A stretch of 64,000 nt of DNA from Myotis daubentonii (taxonomy: Eukaryota > Chordata > Mammalia > Chiroptera > Vespertilionidae). Below, piece by piece: positions 1 to 11,110 of this stretch. The stretch covers positions 12,250,145-12,314,144 of the forward strand of contig NC_081851.1 of NCBI RefSeq assembly GCF_963259705.1, written 5' to 3'. The position numbers and the translations under genes are program-made. Every line of letters starts with the position of its first letter. Positions within the stretch are counted from its first letter, which is position 1. The notes under the pieces were generated by a model, which saw only the letters and a program-made list of their open reading frames with translations, made no database searches and had not been told where the DNA came from.

Positions 1-1406
1 CTTGTCCTTATTCAAAGTGTCTGGCTCAGTATGGAATGGCTTGTCTGGTGCCCCAACTATAGAAATCTACATGACTCCCTTCTCACATACCTGCTCCCTC
101 CTTAGATCCCTCCCCATCAGTGAAACAGAGTCAAACCTCACTTCTCTAGTATCTCAAATATCCAACAATGCTGTTCTAGACCATGATGTTAAAGGAAAAA
201 CTATACCAGTTGTGGGATAAAACTTCACATCTTGAGCTGACCATCCTTTCAATAGTTAAACAATATTCAATAGTCTGCCATGTAAAAAGGAAATCAAATT
301 CTTTCTTATACACTGCCAGCATTAACACAACACTCTGTCCCTCATGACTTCAACCACCACCATCCATCCCACACCCCCCCAATACAAACATGAATTCACG
401 TTTGTACTTGCAGTTTCTTCATCCATCCTTATGTGTGGAGTCTTATTCCTTATCTCTACTAGTCTTCAATATCACCTTATTAATTTTAGCTATCTTAAGG
501 CAACAGACACTACTGAAATTGTCCTGGCCTCTCTATATTCTCTTTAGGTTAAGGAGGAGCCAATCACTTCAGCTCTGTTTGCCCAAAATCAGTGGTTGCC
601 ATGGTGTGGCTTGACATCACAAAGCCTCAGCTTGACCATTCAGGTGGCGGTGGGGGGGTGGCAGAGGATGCATAAATCTCAGACACTCTGGTTATCAAAC
701 AGAGACCTTCCTCTTCACTCCTAAATTTTTTTCCTAAACTGACCTCTCTCTCTCAATTCCTCTAGTTCCATTATAGTCCAGCGTATGGCAGGGAGGTGGT
801 GTTTCCTCTAAGGCAATTCCCATACTCCCAGGTCATTTCAGTGGTCCATTCCACTATGTTCAGTTGCTCCCATTTCCTAGGATTTTGAGTGTTGTTTTAA
901 GGGATGTTTTACTTTAGAATAGTTCCAGATTTACAGAAAAATTGTGAAGATAATAACCATGTACACCATACCCAATTTCCCTTATTACCAATATCTTACT
1001 TATGTATGGGGCAAATGTAACATGAAGTGAATCATCAGTGAAACAGTTAGAGTGAAACCTCCCTTCTCTAGCATCTCAAATATCCAGCAATGATGTTCTA
1101 GACCAAGTTGTTAAAGGAAAAACTGGACCTGATGTGGCATAAAACTTCAGACCTTGAGCTGACCATCCTTTCAATAGTTTAACTATATTCAATAGTCTAC
1201 CATATGAAAAGGAAATCAAATTCATTATTATACACTGCCAGCACTAACACAACACCCTGTTCCTCATGACTGCGACCACCCTGTTCCTCATCACTGCGAC
1301 CACCAGCCATACTACCCCCCCAATCGAAACCTAAATTTAACATCACCTTCTTTTTTCCTTGCCAGTATTAGAAAGTGTTGAGAAAAAAATCCCATTCAGA
1401 CGTCTT
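1..1406. repeat. 1406-bp repeat unit 1
   Basis: First visible unit of the array; almost identical to unit 2, including both internal sub-blocks (near 117 and 1034). It may be a partial view of a longer array to the left. Confidence 0.85.
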
Positions 1407-2812
1407 CTTGTCCTTATCCCATGTGTCTCGCTCAGTATGGCATGGCTTGTCTGGTGCCCCAACTATAGAAATCTACATGACTCCCTTCTCACATACCTGG
1501 TCCCTCCTTAGATCCCTCCCCATCAGTGAAACAGAGTCAAACCTCACTTCTCTATTATCTCAAATATCCAACAATGCTGTTCTAGACCATGATGTTAAAG
1601 GAAAAACTATACCAGTTGTGGGATAAAACTTCACATCTTGAGCTGACCATCCTTTCAATAGTTAAACAATATTCAATAGTCTGCCATGTAAAAAGGAAAT
1701 CAAATTCTTTCTTATACACTGCCAGCATTAACACAACACTCTGTCCCTCATGACTTCAACCACCACCATCCATCCCACACCCCCCCAATACAAACATGAA
1801 TTCACGTTTGTACTTGCAGTTTCTTCATCCATCCTTATGTGTGGAGTCTTATTCCTTATCTCTACTAGTCTTCAATATCACCTTATTAATTTTAGCTATC
1901 TTAAGGCAACAGACACTACTGAAATTGTCCTGGCCTCTCTATATTCTCTTTAGGTTAAGGAGGAGCCAATCACTTCAGCTCTGTTTGCCCAAAATCAGTG
2001 GTTGCCATGGTGTGGCTTGACATCACAAAGCCTCAGCTTGACCATTCAGGTGGCGGTGGGGGGGTGGCAGAGGATGCATAAATCTCAGACACTCTGGTTA
2101 TCAAACAGAGACCTTCCTCTTCACTCCTAAATTTTTTTCCTAAACTGACCTCTCTCTCTCAATTCCTCTAGTTCCATTATAGTCCAGCGTATGGCAGGGA
2201 GGTGGTGTTTCCTCTAAGGCAATTCCCATACTCCCAGGTCATTTCAGTGGTCCATTCCACTATGTTCAGTTGCTCCCATTTCCTAGGATTTTGAGTGTTG
2301 TTTTAAGGGATGTTTTACTTTAGAATAGTTCCAGATTTACAGAAAAATTGTGAAGATAATAACCATGTACACCATACCCAATTTCCCTTATTACCAATAT
2401 CTTACTTATGTATGGGGCAAATGTAACATGAAGTGAATCATCAGTGAAACAGTTAGAGTGAAACCTCCCTTCTCTAGCATCTCAAATATCCAGCAATGAT
2501 GTTCTAGACCAAGTTGTTAAAGGAAAAACTGGACCTGATGTGGCATAAAACTTCAGACCTTGAGCTGACCATCCTTTCAATAGTTTAACTATATTCAATA
2601 GTCTACCATATGAAAAGGAAATCAAATTCATTATTATACACTGCCAGCACTAACACAACACCCTGTTCCTCATGACTGCGACCACCCTGTTCCTCATCAC
2701 TGCGACCACCAGCCATACTACCCCCCCAATCGAAACCTAAATTTAACATCACCTTCTTTTTTCCTTGCCAGTATTAGAAAGTGTTGAGAAAAAAATCCCA
2801 TTCAGACGTCTT
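1407..2812. repeat. 1406-bp repeat unit 2
   Basis: Second unit, nearly identical to unit 1, which implies a recent duplication or homogenisation. Sub-blocks start near 1523 and 2440. Confidence 0.85.
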
Positions 2813-3925
2813 CTTGTCCTTATCCCAAGTGTCTCGCTCAGTATGGCATGGCTTGTCTGGTGCCCCAACTATAGAAATCTACATGACTCCTTTCTCACAT
2901 GCCTGCCCCCTCTTTAGATCCCTCCCCATCAGTGAAACAGAGTCAAACCTCACTTCTCTAGTATCTCAAATATCCAACAATGCTGTTCTAGGCCATGATA
3001 TTAAAGGAAAAACTATACCAGTTGTGGGATAAAACTTCACATCTTGAGCTGACCATCCTTTCAATAGTTTAACAGTATTCAATAGTCTGCCATGTAAAAA
3101 GGAAATCAAATTCTTTATTATACACTGCCAGCATTAACACAACACTCTGTTCCACATGACTGCGACCTCCAGCATCCTTCCCACCCCCCGCAATACAAAC
3201 ATAAATTCACTTTTGTACTTGCAGTTTCTTCATCCATCCTTGTGTTTGGAGTCTTATTCCTTATCTCTACTAGTCTACTATATCGTCTAATTAATTTTAG
3301 CTATGTTAAGGCAACAGACACTACTCAAAGGTCCTGGTCTCTATATATACTATTTGGGTTAGTGAGGATCCATCCACTTCAGCTCTGTTTGCCCATAATC
3401 AGTGGTTGCCATGGTGTGGCTTGACCTCACAAAGTGTCAGCTTGACCCACCAGGAGGGGTAGGGGTGGCAGGGAATGCAGAAATCTCAGACACTGTGGTT
3501 ATAGCACAGAGACCTTCCTCTTATCTCCTAAAATTTTTCCCAAACTGACCTCTCTCTCTCATTTCCTCTAGTTCCATTATATTCCAGCATATGGTAGGCA
3601 AGTGGTGTTTCCTGTGACACAATTGCCATACTCCCCGTTATTTCAGTGATCCATTCCACTATGTTCAGATATTAACGTTTCCTAGGATTTTGAGTATTCT
3701 TTTAATGGATATTTTATATTAGAATAGTTCCAGGTTTACAGAACAATTGTGAAGATAATAACCATGTACACCACACCCAATTTCCCTTATTACTAATATC
3801 TTACTTATGTATGGGGCAAATGTAACATGAAGTGAATCATCAGTGAAACAGAGTGAAAACTCACTTCTCTAGTATCTCCAATATCCAGCAATGCTGTTCT
3901 AGACCAAGTTGTTAAAGGAAAATCT
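2813..3925. repeat. Repeat unit 3, diverged and truncated
   Basis: Third unit with scattered substitutions and small indels against units 1 and 2. It ends shortly after the start of its second sub-block (3839), marking the array edge. Confidence 0.8.
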
Positions 3926-4049
3926 GGATACCCCTCGCCCTCTGGCACGAGTCACACATAGGTAACCGAGGGCAGGTCCTTTCAGCTCACACTTGGGCGC
4001 CAACTGAGGGTCACACCTGGGGAGCCCCACACCTCTTACCCCTCATCCC

Positions 4050-4080
<31 letters not shown>

Positions 4081-4107
4081 TTTGTGTTTGTGTGTGTGTG
4101 TTTGTGT
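4050..4107. repeat. (GT)n microsatellite
   Basis: A run of GT dinucleotides with TTTG interruptions. Cysteine/valine open frames read through it are artefacts of the repeat. Confidence 0.95.
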
Positions 4108-4458
4108 CCGGGATGGTGAGGGGAAGAAAGCTGGAAATGAGGGATGCTCTTGCTGGGCTCAGGAGCAGGTTGGTAAGTGTCAGAATCCTGAAGGGTGTTG
4201 GAGGGTGTGTCATGTTCATTGCCCAGGTCATGGCTCACAGGAAGGGAAGCCGAGTGCTGGGGTCAGAGCTCTGCTACTAACTTGTTAAATCGCAGGGGTG
4301 CTCAATGGGTCATCAACTTCACTCCCTGCCTGGAGGTCTTTGCAGTTGCCCCTCTCTACCTGATCTGGGGAGCAGAATGGGTGGTGGGCATCGTCCCCAC
4401 TGGTAATGCCCGGGGCGCCTGTTGCCTCCTGGCACGGTAGCGGGCTCTGTCTTTGCAG

Positions 4459-4569
4459 AGCTCCAACAAGGGCAGCGCCGGGGACCTGGCTGAAAGGTTC
4501 ACTTATGCCCTCAACGGGTACAAAGAACAAGTGCGTCAGGACAGGAAAACCATCCAGTGCCAAACTGAG
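4459..4569 (+). CDS. RALGDS-like: RalGDS-like exon, first duplicate
   Basis: A 111-nt (37-codon, phase 0) exon between CTTTGCAG and GTGAGAGC. It aligns to the RalGDS segment just before the REM domain. It is paralogous to the exon at 5279: same length, both starting Ser-Ser, same flanking intron sequence. This copy is the less RalGDS-like of the two. Confidence 0.65.
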
Positions 4570-7500
4570 GTGAGAGCTGGCCCACGCCCAGGACCCTGAG
4601 GTGACTGGGGTGGGACCAGAAGTCAGAGTCAAATCTGGGGCCTCAAAGTTCTCAGAGGCCCACTCCCAAAGTGATCTGCACCTTCAATCCTCCCGACCAG
4701 CTCCCTGGTAGGGGAGAAAAGCAGTCTTTCTTCCTGTGCTTCTTGGGATCAGAGAGAAGGCATCTGTTGCTGTCTTTGCCTCATGCTCCTTTCATCTGAT
4801 GAACTCCCTGCCCCAAGTATCCTGTAGACCAGCCCCAGCCCGACTGTCCTTGTAGACCTTTTCCAAGCCTTACACATCATCCCACTTGATAGTGCTGTGT
4901 ATTTGAAAAAAACAAAACAAAAACCAAGGGGAAGCGGGGGGGTGGTGTTTAGGGGGATAGGAAGGGATTAAGGTCTTGAATACTTTTCTCTGCAACCTAT
5001 CACCTCACAGAGGACGACAAACCATTGCAGCGCACCCAGCTCAGGTGCTGTGGTCTTACCCAACTCCATATCATGCCAACAAGGACAGAGTTTTCCTCAG
5101 TGTTTCAGGCTTTCACTGTGGCTACACCTTGACACAAATCAATTGTTGCTAGCTCAGCAGGGCTGCCAGGAACATCCTCACCATGCCCTCACAGACTAGG
5201 TCTGCCATGACACAGGACCACAGATTGGGTGGAAGGTTCCTGATGCCTCCTGGCTCAGTACCCACTCTGTCTTTGCAGAGCTCCAAGGAGGACATCATTG
5301 AGGTGCTGGCCCATGGACCCGACTACACAACCTACGGGGTCAGGGTGCAGGTGCACCAGGCTGATGACACAGATCATTGCCTGTCTGAGGTGAGAGCTGG
5401 CCTCGAGGGTCTCTACACCCACAACCCCAACACAAGCTGGCAGTGCCCAGACCCACACTCAAATCTGGGGACTCCCCGGGCACCCTCCCAGGACTCTCCC
5501 CAGTGTCCCACAGCCCCAAGACAAAGAAATGGGGACCCCCCCCACGCCCCTGTCCAGCTGTATGGGACGGTAGAGAGATGCTCCTCACATATTTGTAGCA
5601 ATATCAGAGAGAGAAATGTCGTGTGACTTCACAGTGGACCATGAGCACTTGGTCATTTCGCTGTTTGTGTTGCTTAAACTACACTTGCCACATATCCTCT
5701 GGAGCACTCAGCTCCACTGTCCTTGCGGACCTGGTCCAGTCGTGGAGGTCATTTGCCCAGCGATGCGGCCTTTCAGTGCTGATGGACATGGGCCTAATGC
5801 AGTTCAGCTGCATTATCAGCAGTACTGTCTGGAACACTGATGTGTGTCAGAACAGACTGTGTTAGGTAACTTGCTTGCGCTGCCATAACATAGGGCCACA
5901 CTGGGTGGTGTTAACAGCAGACATTCATTTCCTCACAATTCCGGAGGCTAGAAGTGAGAGATGGTGCTGTCAGTGGGGCTGGTATCTCCTGAGGGGGTCG
6001 CTCCTCAGCTTGTAGATGGCTGCCTTCTCTCTGTGTGTCACATGGACTCCCCTCTGCACTGCCACGTGTCCTACCCTCCTCTTCTAAGGACACTGATCAG
6101 ATTCGATGAAGACCCACACCACTGAATTCACGTCACCTGAATGACTTGCTTGAAGACTAAAACTCAAATGCAGACACATAATCAAGTTCGAGGGGTTGCA
6201 AAGTCATGGGATTAGGGGTAAACAATTCAGGCCACAGTACATGTAATGTCCCCAGCTGGAGGTAGACGCCCACTGCTGGGGGAAGAACAAGCACGTGTAA
6301 TATTTTAACGGCTGCAGGCAGATTCCAAACCCAAAGGGCTGTGGCAGGGACTTTGCCAACAGCACTTTCTGATGATGGCTGCTGCCTTGCTCCCAGCCTG
6401 GCCCGGGAAATCTCACTCATTGAAATTTTCACCTGGCCAATGTCAAGGTGTCCAACTCAAACACAGTGTTCCGTCCCTGGCAATTGCCTCATGGGGACAC
6501 TGAGGCACCTGTCACTTTACACCCACCACATGGATCACCTCCTCCCCGAGTCCTCTGGTCAGATTCCTGCCCCGTGATCGCCTTTCTCCCATCTGCAGTC
6601 TCCAGGCACTTGCCACCTTGCGGAATCTGCCATCTCCATAATGAGGGTCTTAAAATGCCCTTTAATGTAAAAGGATAAAACATAACTTTCTCTTTTGAAG
6701 TCAAAGGCTTTCACAGGCCATATCTACCGTGTACACTGTTCCCACGCTGGGGAGGGACAAGGTTCCCACACCCTTTCCACCCATGTCAGTAGCAGGGAAG
6801 TCTCTGGTACCTGAGAGGGAATGTCATGCAGGACAGTACCCAGTTCTGACCTGCATGCCCTTGAGCAGGCATTTGATATTTCCTAAGCCTCTGTGTTCTC
6901 ATCTCTATAACAAGGACCTTTCTTGAGGACTCACAGGGCCCGGGCTCTTCATATACACTATTACTACAAGGAGGTTGGTTGATCCACAGCTAAAGGGAAG
7001 GGGGTGGGGGGGAAGATGCCTAGAAGGTGGCAATTGTATGAACATGTACGGAACTTCAGGGGCACTTTGAAGACCTAGAACCTCGTCCAGCCGGGGCACT
7101 CCTGTCCCTCCTCTTGTACACGTCACAGTAGGGCTGGGACCTCCCGATTGAGCTCCGAACCTCCATCCTTGTGGGGTTCACGGTCATGCCGCTGACATGG
7201 ATATCCTTCCTTCTCCCACCCAGTGTGCAGCTGAGCGAACTGGTAACCTGCATGAGTCCTGCAGGATGCAGGCCCTCCAAGAAGGCATCTCGGAGAAGGT
7301 GGCCATGGCCATGGTGCCAGCTTTCCCGGGAGGAATCGTCCCCCACGTCTCCACGCTGGCCTTCTCCAGAGCCCAACGGTTCGTGGAGGAGCTTCTATCT
7401 AGGTGAGCACACACTTGTGACTCTGCCCACTGATAGCTGTGAGGCATGAAAACGTCACCACATCTTCCCGAGTCTCATGATGCTCCTCTGAAAAGTGGGC

Positions 7501-9255
7501 TGCTCGGGGGGAAACCTCATAGCACTGCTGTGGGGACAAGCCATGGCAGGTCTCACCTGCTCCCTGGCTCTGCAGACAGGGTAGCTGGATGTGCGGCGGT
7601 TGTTGGTGGCAATTCTTTCACTCTGTCCCATGGAAAGAACTCTGACACACCCATCAGCGGCCTGTGGCATCGGAGGTTGGAAAAGCACATGCAAAGCAAC
7701 CTGTTAAGCAGTGTGAGGTTTCACCTAGCCGGTCCTGGTCCTTGGTGGACCACACTGGGGATTTCTGGGGAGAGCAGGGGCCCAGGACCACTCAGATGTA
7801 TGGCATGCTTCTGGTTGGAGTTTCTTTACTCGACAATGTGCACGCAATTTTGGAGACACTTAGCCTGACTCAAGGAATGAAGCAGACACAATCCCTGGGC
7901 CTCATTTCTGGGCAATGGGTCCAAGCAGTCACGCTGTCCATCATTCGCAGGTCGTGTCCACCATCCATCAGGGCTGATGCGATCAGAGTGATTTTTCCAT
8001 CTGGAGGCACACCTGCTTACAATGCCCGGGCTGACACACCGCAGGACCAAGTCATAAAGTGAGTGGTCTCCGGGTCCAGAGGGAGGGCCTCCAGAGTCAG
8101 CATTGTGAGGACTGTGGTGGGTGGAGGGTGGAGAGTGCCTGGCAGAACCCTAATCTTATACATCATCTGATTCCCAAGAAAGGCCTGGGCTCTGGAGTCT
8201 TCTATTCCAGGAGGATAGGAGTCAAAGATGACAGTGGGTGGGGTGCCAGGCCTTGTAGACCCAGAGGGGATGCTGTGCTGAGTTGTCCCTCACAGTCCCC
8301 TCCCACTCCCCACAGACCCACCCCACTCTGCCTGCCCCCTCCATATCCATCTCCCCTGACCACGGTGGCCAGGCTCAGAACAGGACTGTGGTGAGCAGGC
8401 TGCTCACAAGTCTGTCTCAGTCCTCAGCCCAGATGCCCAGGGCCTGGAGGGTGGGGGAGGGCAGTGCACTGGACCTTCAGGAGAGCTGCCAGTGGGAAGA
8501 AGAGTCTGACACAGACTCCGTGTTGAACCTGCTGGATCCCACAACTGCTACAACCAGGACAGCCACACAGGGGCCGGGGGTGGCATGGGGCTGTCCCCTG
8601 GGTGCACAAGGGGGGCCTGCACAGAGGCTCAGATCTAAACAAGTGTGCCATGGGAGGGCAGAGTGCAAGGAAAGACCAGGACTCAGACTCTGCTGCCCAC
8701 CTGCCTCTCCCCAGGGCCTTTGCTGCGATGGTGGGGACCTGGCTGGACCACGTCCAGGGTTTGGAGCAGCCCCTTCCTTTCGCCTGCTTCGAGGTAGAGC
8801 AGGCCTTGCTGCCCGTCAACTCCCCCGCCTCACACCTGGTGGGCCACGCCCAAAATCTATGGTTGGCGCTGCAGCACCTTGAGCCCACCAAGGCAACTCA
8901 ACAAGGTGAGGGGGAATGATCATCTGGACAGATCATCGGGGGAGGGCAGGCTCATGGGCTGGAGTTCCCTTAAAGGCGGTGGCATCTTTCCTGTCTGCAC
9001 TAAGTCACAGGAAAGCCAGGAGTGTGAGTCAATCTGTCTCTTTCTCCTGCTCCAGGTCCACGCCCAGAGCTCCAGAGCTCTCCGGAGGCAGAGGAAGGGT
9101 CTGCTCAGGGGCCAGAGCCTGGTCCAACGAGAGGCCCTGCCCTGGCCAGGCCTGGCCCGAGGCAGTACCTGAAGCCATTATGGAGCCAGCTACTGGCTGC
9201 GCTGGAAGCCTTCTCTCATGCTGTCAGAAGAGTTCTAGGCGATTATCTTAAATAA
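4459..9255 (+). CDS. RALGDS-like: RalGDS-like REM-domain-only gene (six exons)
   Basis: Spliced gene on the plus strand with exons at 4459-4569, 5279-5389, 7224-7402, 7951-8058, 8715-8905 and 9056-9255. Every intron is GT-AG and all joins preserve one open frame ending at TAA 9253-9255. The product (about 262 residues with one copy of the duplicated first exon, 299 with both, plus an unseen 5' exon) follows the N-terminal half of Ral guanine nucleotide dissociation stimulator: the REM/RasGEF_N segment containing VPAF and GTWLD motifs, then a Glu/Pro-rich linker. In RalGDS the REM domain supports a CDC25-type catalytic domain that activates Ral GTPases; here translation stops before that domain, so catalysis is not expected. 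RalGDS-like paralogues are known in several mammals. It could be a real truncated gene, or a pseudogene whose catalytic exons were lost; the open frame across five joins favours recent constraint. Confidence 0.75.
5279..5389 (+). CDS. RALGDS-like: RalGDS-like exon, second duplicate
   Basis: A 111-nt phase-0 exon 820 bp downstream of its paralogue, with the same acceptor and donor context. The translation keeps the RalGDS pattern including a YGVRVQVH stretch. Either copy, or both, could be spliced to the exon at 7224 without changing frame. Confidence 0.7.
5860..6235 (-). mobile_element. MLT1-type ERVL-MaLR LTR in intron
   Basis: Read on the minus strand the segment follows the MLT1 solo-LTR pattern, from a GCCTGAATTG-like start to the conserved GTTATGGCAG end (plus-strand CTGCCATAAC near 5880). 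An old mammalian LTR in the intron between exons 5279 and 7224. Confidence 0.75.
6236..7223. other. Intron, mostly unique
   Basis: No exon-like frame was found. Positions about 6845-6960 resemble a worn MIR in plus orientation (cttgagcagg...ctctgtgttctcatct), held only weakly. Confidence 0.4.
7224..7402 (+). CDS. RALGDS-like: RalGDS-like exon, REM domain start
   Basis: A 179-nt exon after CCCACCCAG and before GTGAGC. It encodes the first REM-domain helices, including a VPAFPGG stretch matching the conserved VPAF motif of RalGDS. It ends with two bases of an Arg codon completed by the next exon. Confidence 0.75.
7951..8058 (+). CDS. RALGDS-like: RalGDS-like exon, REM domain middle
   Basis: A 108-nt exon between TTCGCAG and GTGAGTGG. 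Phase fits both neighbours (1 nt in, 2 nt out). Similarity to RalGDS is weakest here, mainly a shared Gly-Gly turn and a Gln/Lys ending, and the acceptor pyrimidine tract is weak. Confidence 0.6.
8715..8905 (+). CDS. RALGDS-like: RalGDS-like exon, REM domain end
   Basis: A 191-nt exon after CTCTCCCCAG and before GTGAGG. The translation has the diagnostic GTWLD motif followed by a helical stretch ending in LQHLEP, matching the RalGDS pattern GTWLD...LEHSEP. This is the strongest single piece of evidence for the family. Confidence 0.8.
9056..9255 (+). CDS. RALGDS-like: RalGDS-like terminal exon
   Basis: After CTGCTCCAG the frame continues with a Glu/Pro/Gly-rich linker like the one between REM and catalytic domains of RalGDS. 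It then ends in about 30 residues with an amphipathic pattern (from YLKPLW to LGDYLK) and TAA at 9253-9255. No catalytic-domain exons follow; the next sequence is AT-rich and repeats. Confidence 0.6.
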
Positions 9256-9689
9256 TTCAGAGGAATACATCCCAACTGTACATTTATAATAGTAAATAAG
9301 GATAATTTCTAAAAGTACCTACCTATTTATGAAGACTATGTCCCATTAAGTTAAATACTCCTTTTGATTAAATAAGGTTGTTTATTAAAAACACGTGTAG
9401 ACCATGTCTTCTCATGTACATATACATAATTCCATACACACACACACACATGTACACATATATGCTGACATGGAAGGTGCTCACTGTATCATACAGTTTT
9501 AAAATAAGTTTTGAAACATTTAATTTCTTCTGATAACTACGTATACACTGATAAAATGGGGACATAAAATCTGGAAATATATACACCAAAATGTTCACAC
9601 TAGTGGACTGTCAGAAGTGAAACTACTAGAAGTGACAGTTTCTTCTCATTTTGCTTTATGTATAGGTTCTGGTTGACACAAGGATCATA
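9256..9689. other. AT-rich 3' flank
   Basis: AT-rich sequence with a short (CA)n at 9436-9452. No gene seen. Confidence 0.5.
9367..9372 (+). terminator. Possible poly(A) signal ATTAAA
   Basis: ATTAAA lies 112 bp after the RalGDS-like stop codon; no AATAAA is closer. A weak candidate for the 3' end of that gene. Confidence 0.25.
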
Positions 9690-9890
9690 CCTCCAATATA
9701 CAGATAGACAGTGGAGAGAGGAAGGGAGAGGCAGAGAACATAGATGAGAGGTGAACCAGCCGCCTCCTGCCCACCCTCGCCATGGAATTGACCGCAAAAC
9801 CCTGCCACGTGCCCTCCCTGGGAACTGATCCGGAAACCTTTCAGTGCAAGGGGAGATGCCCATCCAATGAGCCCCATCAACCGGGGCTAG
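9690..9890 (-). mobile_element. Ves-type SINE (old)
   Basis: Reverse orientation: purine-rich GGAAGGGAG block at the left and a tRNA-like head ending CCGGGGCTAG at the right. More diverged than its right neighbour. Confidence 0.6.
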
Positions 9891-9899
9891 ACTCAGTAT

Positions 9900-10122
9900 A
9901 TATTTTAAAAAATACACTTTGATTGATTTCAGGGAGGGAGAAAGGGCGAGACAGAAACGTAAACCATGAGAGAGAAGCATTGATCGGTTTCCTCCTTCAT
10001 GACCCCTATTGGTGATCCAGTCTGCATCCCGGGCCTGTGCCCTGACCCGGAATCAAACCAACTGTGCACTCCTGCCTGCTTCACAGGCGGACGCTCCACC
10101 ACCGTGCAACACTGGCCAGACT
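9900..10122 (-). mobile_element. Ves-type SINE
   Basis: A-tail side on the left (ttttaaaaaa), AGGGAGGGAGAAAG block, and a right end reading CTGGCCAG...GTTGCACGG on the minus strand, the tRNA-derived head. Arranged tail-to-head with the preceding SINE. Confidence 0.75.
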
Positions 10123-10880
10123 CAATCATATCTTTCTAAACTTTCCCAAGTGCCAACTTGTCTCTTGAAATGGTCTCATGAAAGGAAAAATTACTTAATG
10201 GGGGGCATTCTACTTCCCTCGCCGTTTAGCTGGATTTGCTATTTGGCCAGAAACAACCAGTAGACTAGCTCTCAACCATACTTAAAATCACTAGGGATAG
10301 CAAGAGCATTGCTTTGGTTGCAACAGGAGTAACTCAAAACAACTCCCCCCACTAAACACTTCCTGAATCATTTCCCTTCCTCCATGAGCCCAGAATTTAA
10401 CTCACCAGTCAGACTCAGCTTAGGGAGAGGCAATGGTTCCACTGGAACAGGACGGTATGGAAACAAGGTACACAGCCCTGGTTCTACCGGAGGGGCCATA
10501 GTTCACTGACACCACTACTGGAACAATCTATAATTGAAACGAAAACCATCATGTCAGAAAATTCTAAGCAGAAAGGACAAAGGAATGCCACTGGTGAGTA
10601 TTTCAAAAGGAGGCACACTGTGCAAGAGGGATTCATTCAGTGCTGTGGCCCAATCATCCAAAGCTCATCGTTCTCATGTGAGCAGCACTCTTGCTCTGAG
10701 AGGAGACACACTTCCTTTCTTTCATTTCATATTTGCTTTCAAGGCAAACAAGCTACCTGGTCAATACACCAAGCCAACACTCCTCAGGTATCCAACAAGA
10801 AAAACCTAAACGTCTCAGTGAATTTTAAGTTTTACTAAATTAGAATTAAAAAAAAATTTCACTTTAAATTGATATGTGGC
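10123..10880. other. Unique sequence, no gene seen
   Basis: Short overlapping open frames of 90-95 codons (10534-10838) have no recognisable product, splice support or conserved motif. Confidence 0.4.
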
Positions 10881-10881
10881 T

Positions 10882-11110
10882 GCCCGGCTGGGATGGCTCA
10901 GTGCTTGAGCGTGGACCCCAGAACCAAGAGATCCCCATTAGATTCCCAGTCAGGGCCCGTACCGGGGTTGCACCCTAGGGGCTATGGGACCGATGATGCT
11001 CTCTCATAATTGACATTTTCTCTCCCCTTCCCAGCCTCCTCACCGCCCCCACCCCCACACCCCACTCTCTCTGTTCCCTTTCCCTTCCTCCCTCTGAGAT
11101 CAGTAGAAAC
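10882..11110 (+). mobile_element. Ves-type SINE
   Basis: tRNA-derived head (CCCGGCTGGGATGGCTCAG), then a GTCAGGGCCCGTACCGGGTT-like block, then TCTCTCAT and a pyrimidine-rich region ending CCTCTGAGATCA. Confidence 0.75.

Larger units (their letters stand above)
1..3925. repeat. Tandem array of a 1406-bp higher-order repeat
   Basis: The sequence at 1 recurs at 1407 and again at 2813, an exact 1406-bp offset. The first two units are nearly identical over their whole length; the third is visibly more diverged and is cut off near 3925, where unique sequence begins. Each unit contains two related sub-blocks: one starting near 117, 1523 and 2929, the other near 1034, 2440 and 3839, so spacing alternates about 917 and 489 bp. 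Short open frames recur identically in units 1 and 2 but lack gene structure. The left end is outside the window. I do not recognise the unit; one segment (about 890-1015) resembles ancient L1 3' sequence. Confidence 0.9.

Noticed and set aside
344..2020. Identical 67- and 74-codon frames in repeat units 1 and 2
   Set aside because: Identity follows from the 1406-bp duplication. The frame is lost in unit 3, and two overlapping frames are equally open, so there is no coding signal.
1..3925. CRISPR-like interpretation of the repeats
   Set aside because: Units are 1.4 kb in a mammalian genome; there are no short repeats with uniform spacers.
4050..4288. Cys/Val-rich open frames near 4050
   Set aside because: They translate a (GT)n microsatellite.
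8283..8891. 199- and 155-codon overlapping frames on both strands
   Set aside because: They overlap the RalGDS-like exon 8715-8905 in wrong frames or sit in its intron; GC-rich composition explains the length.
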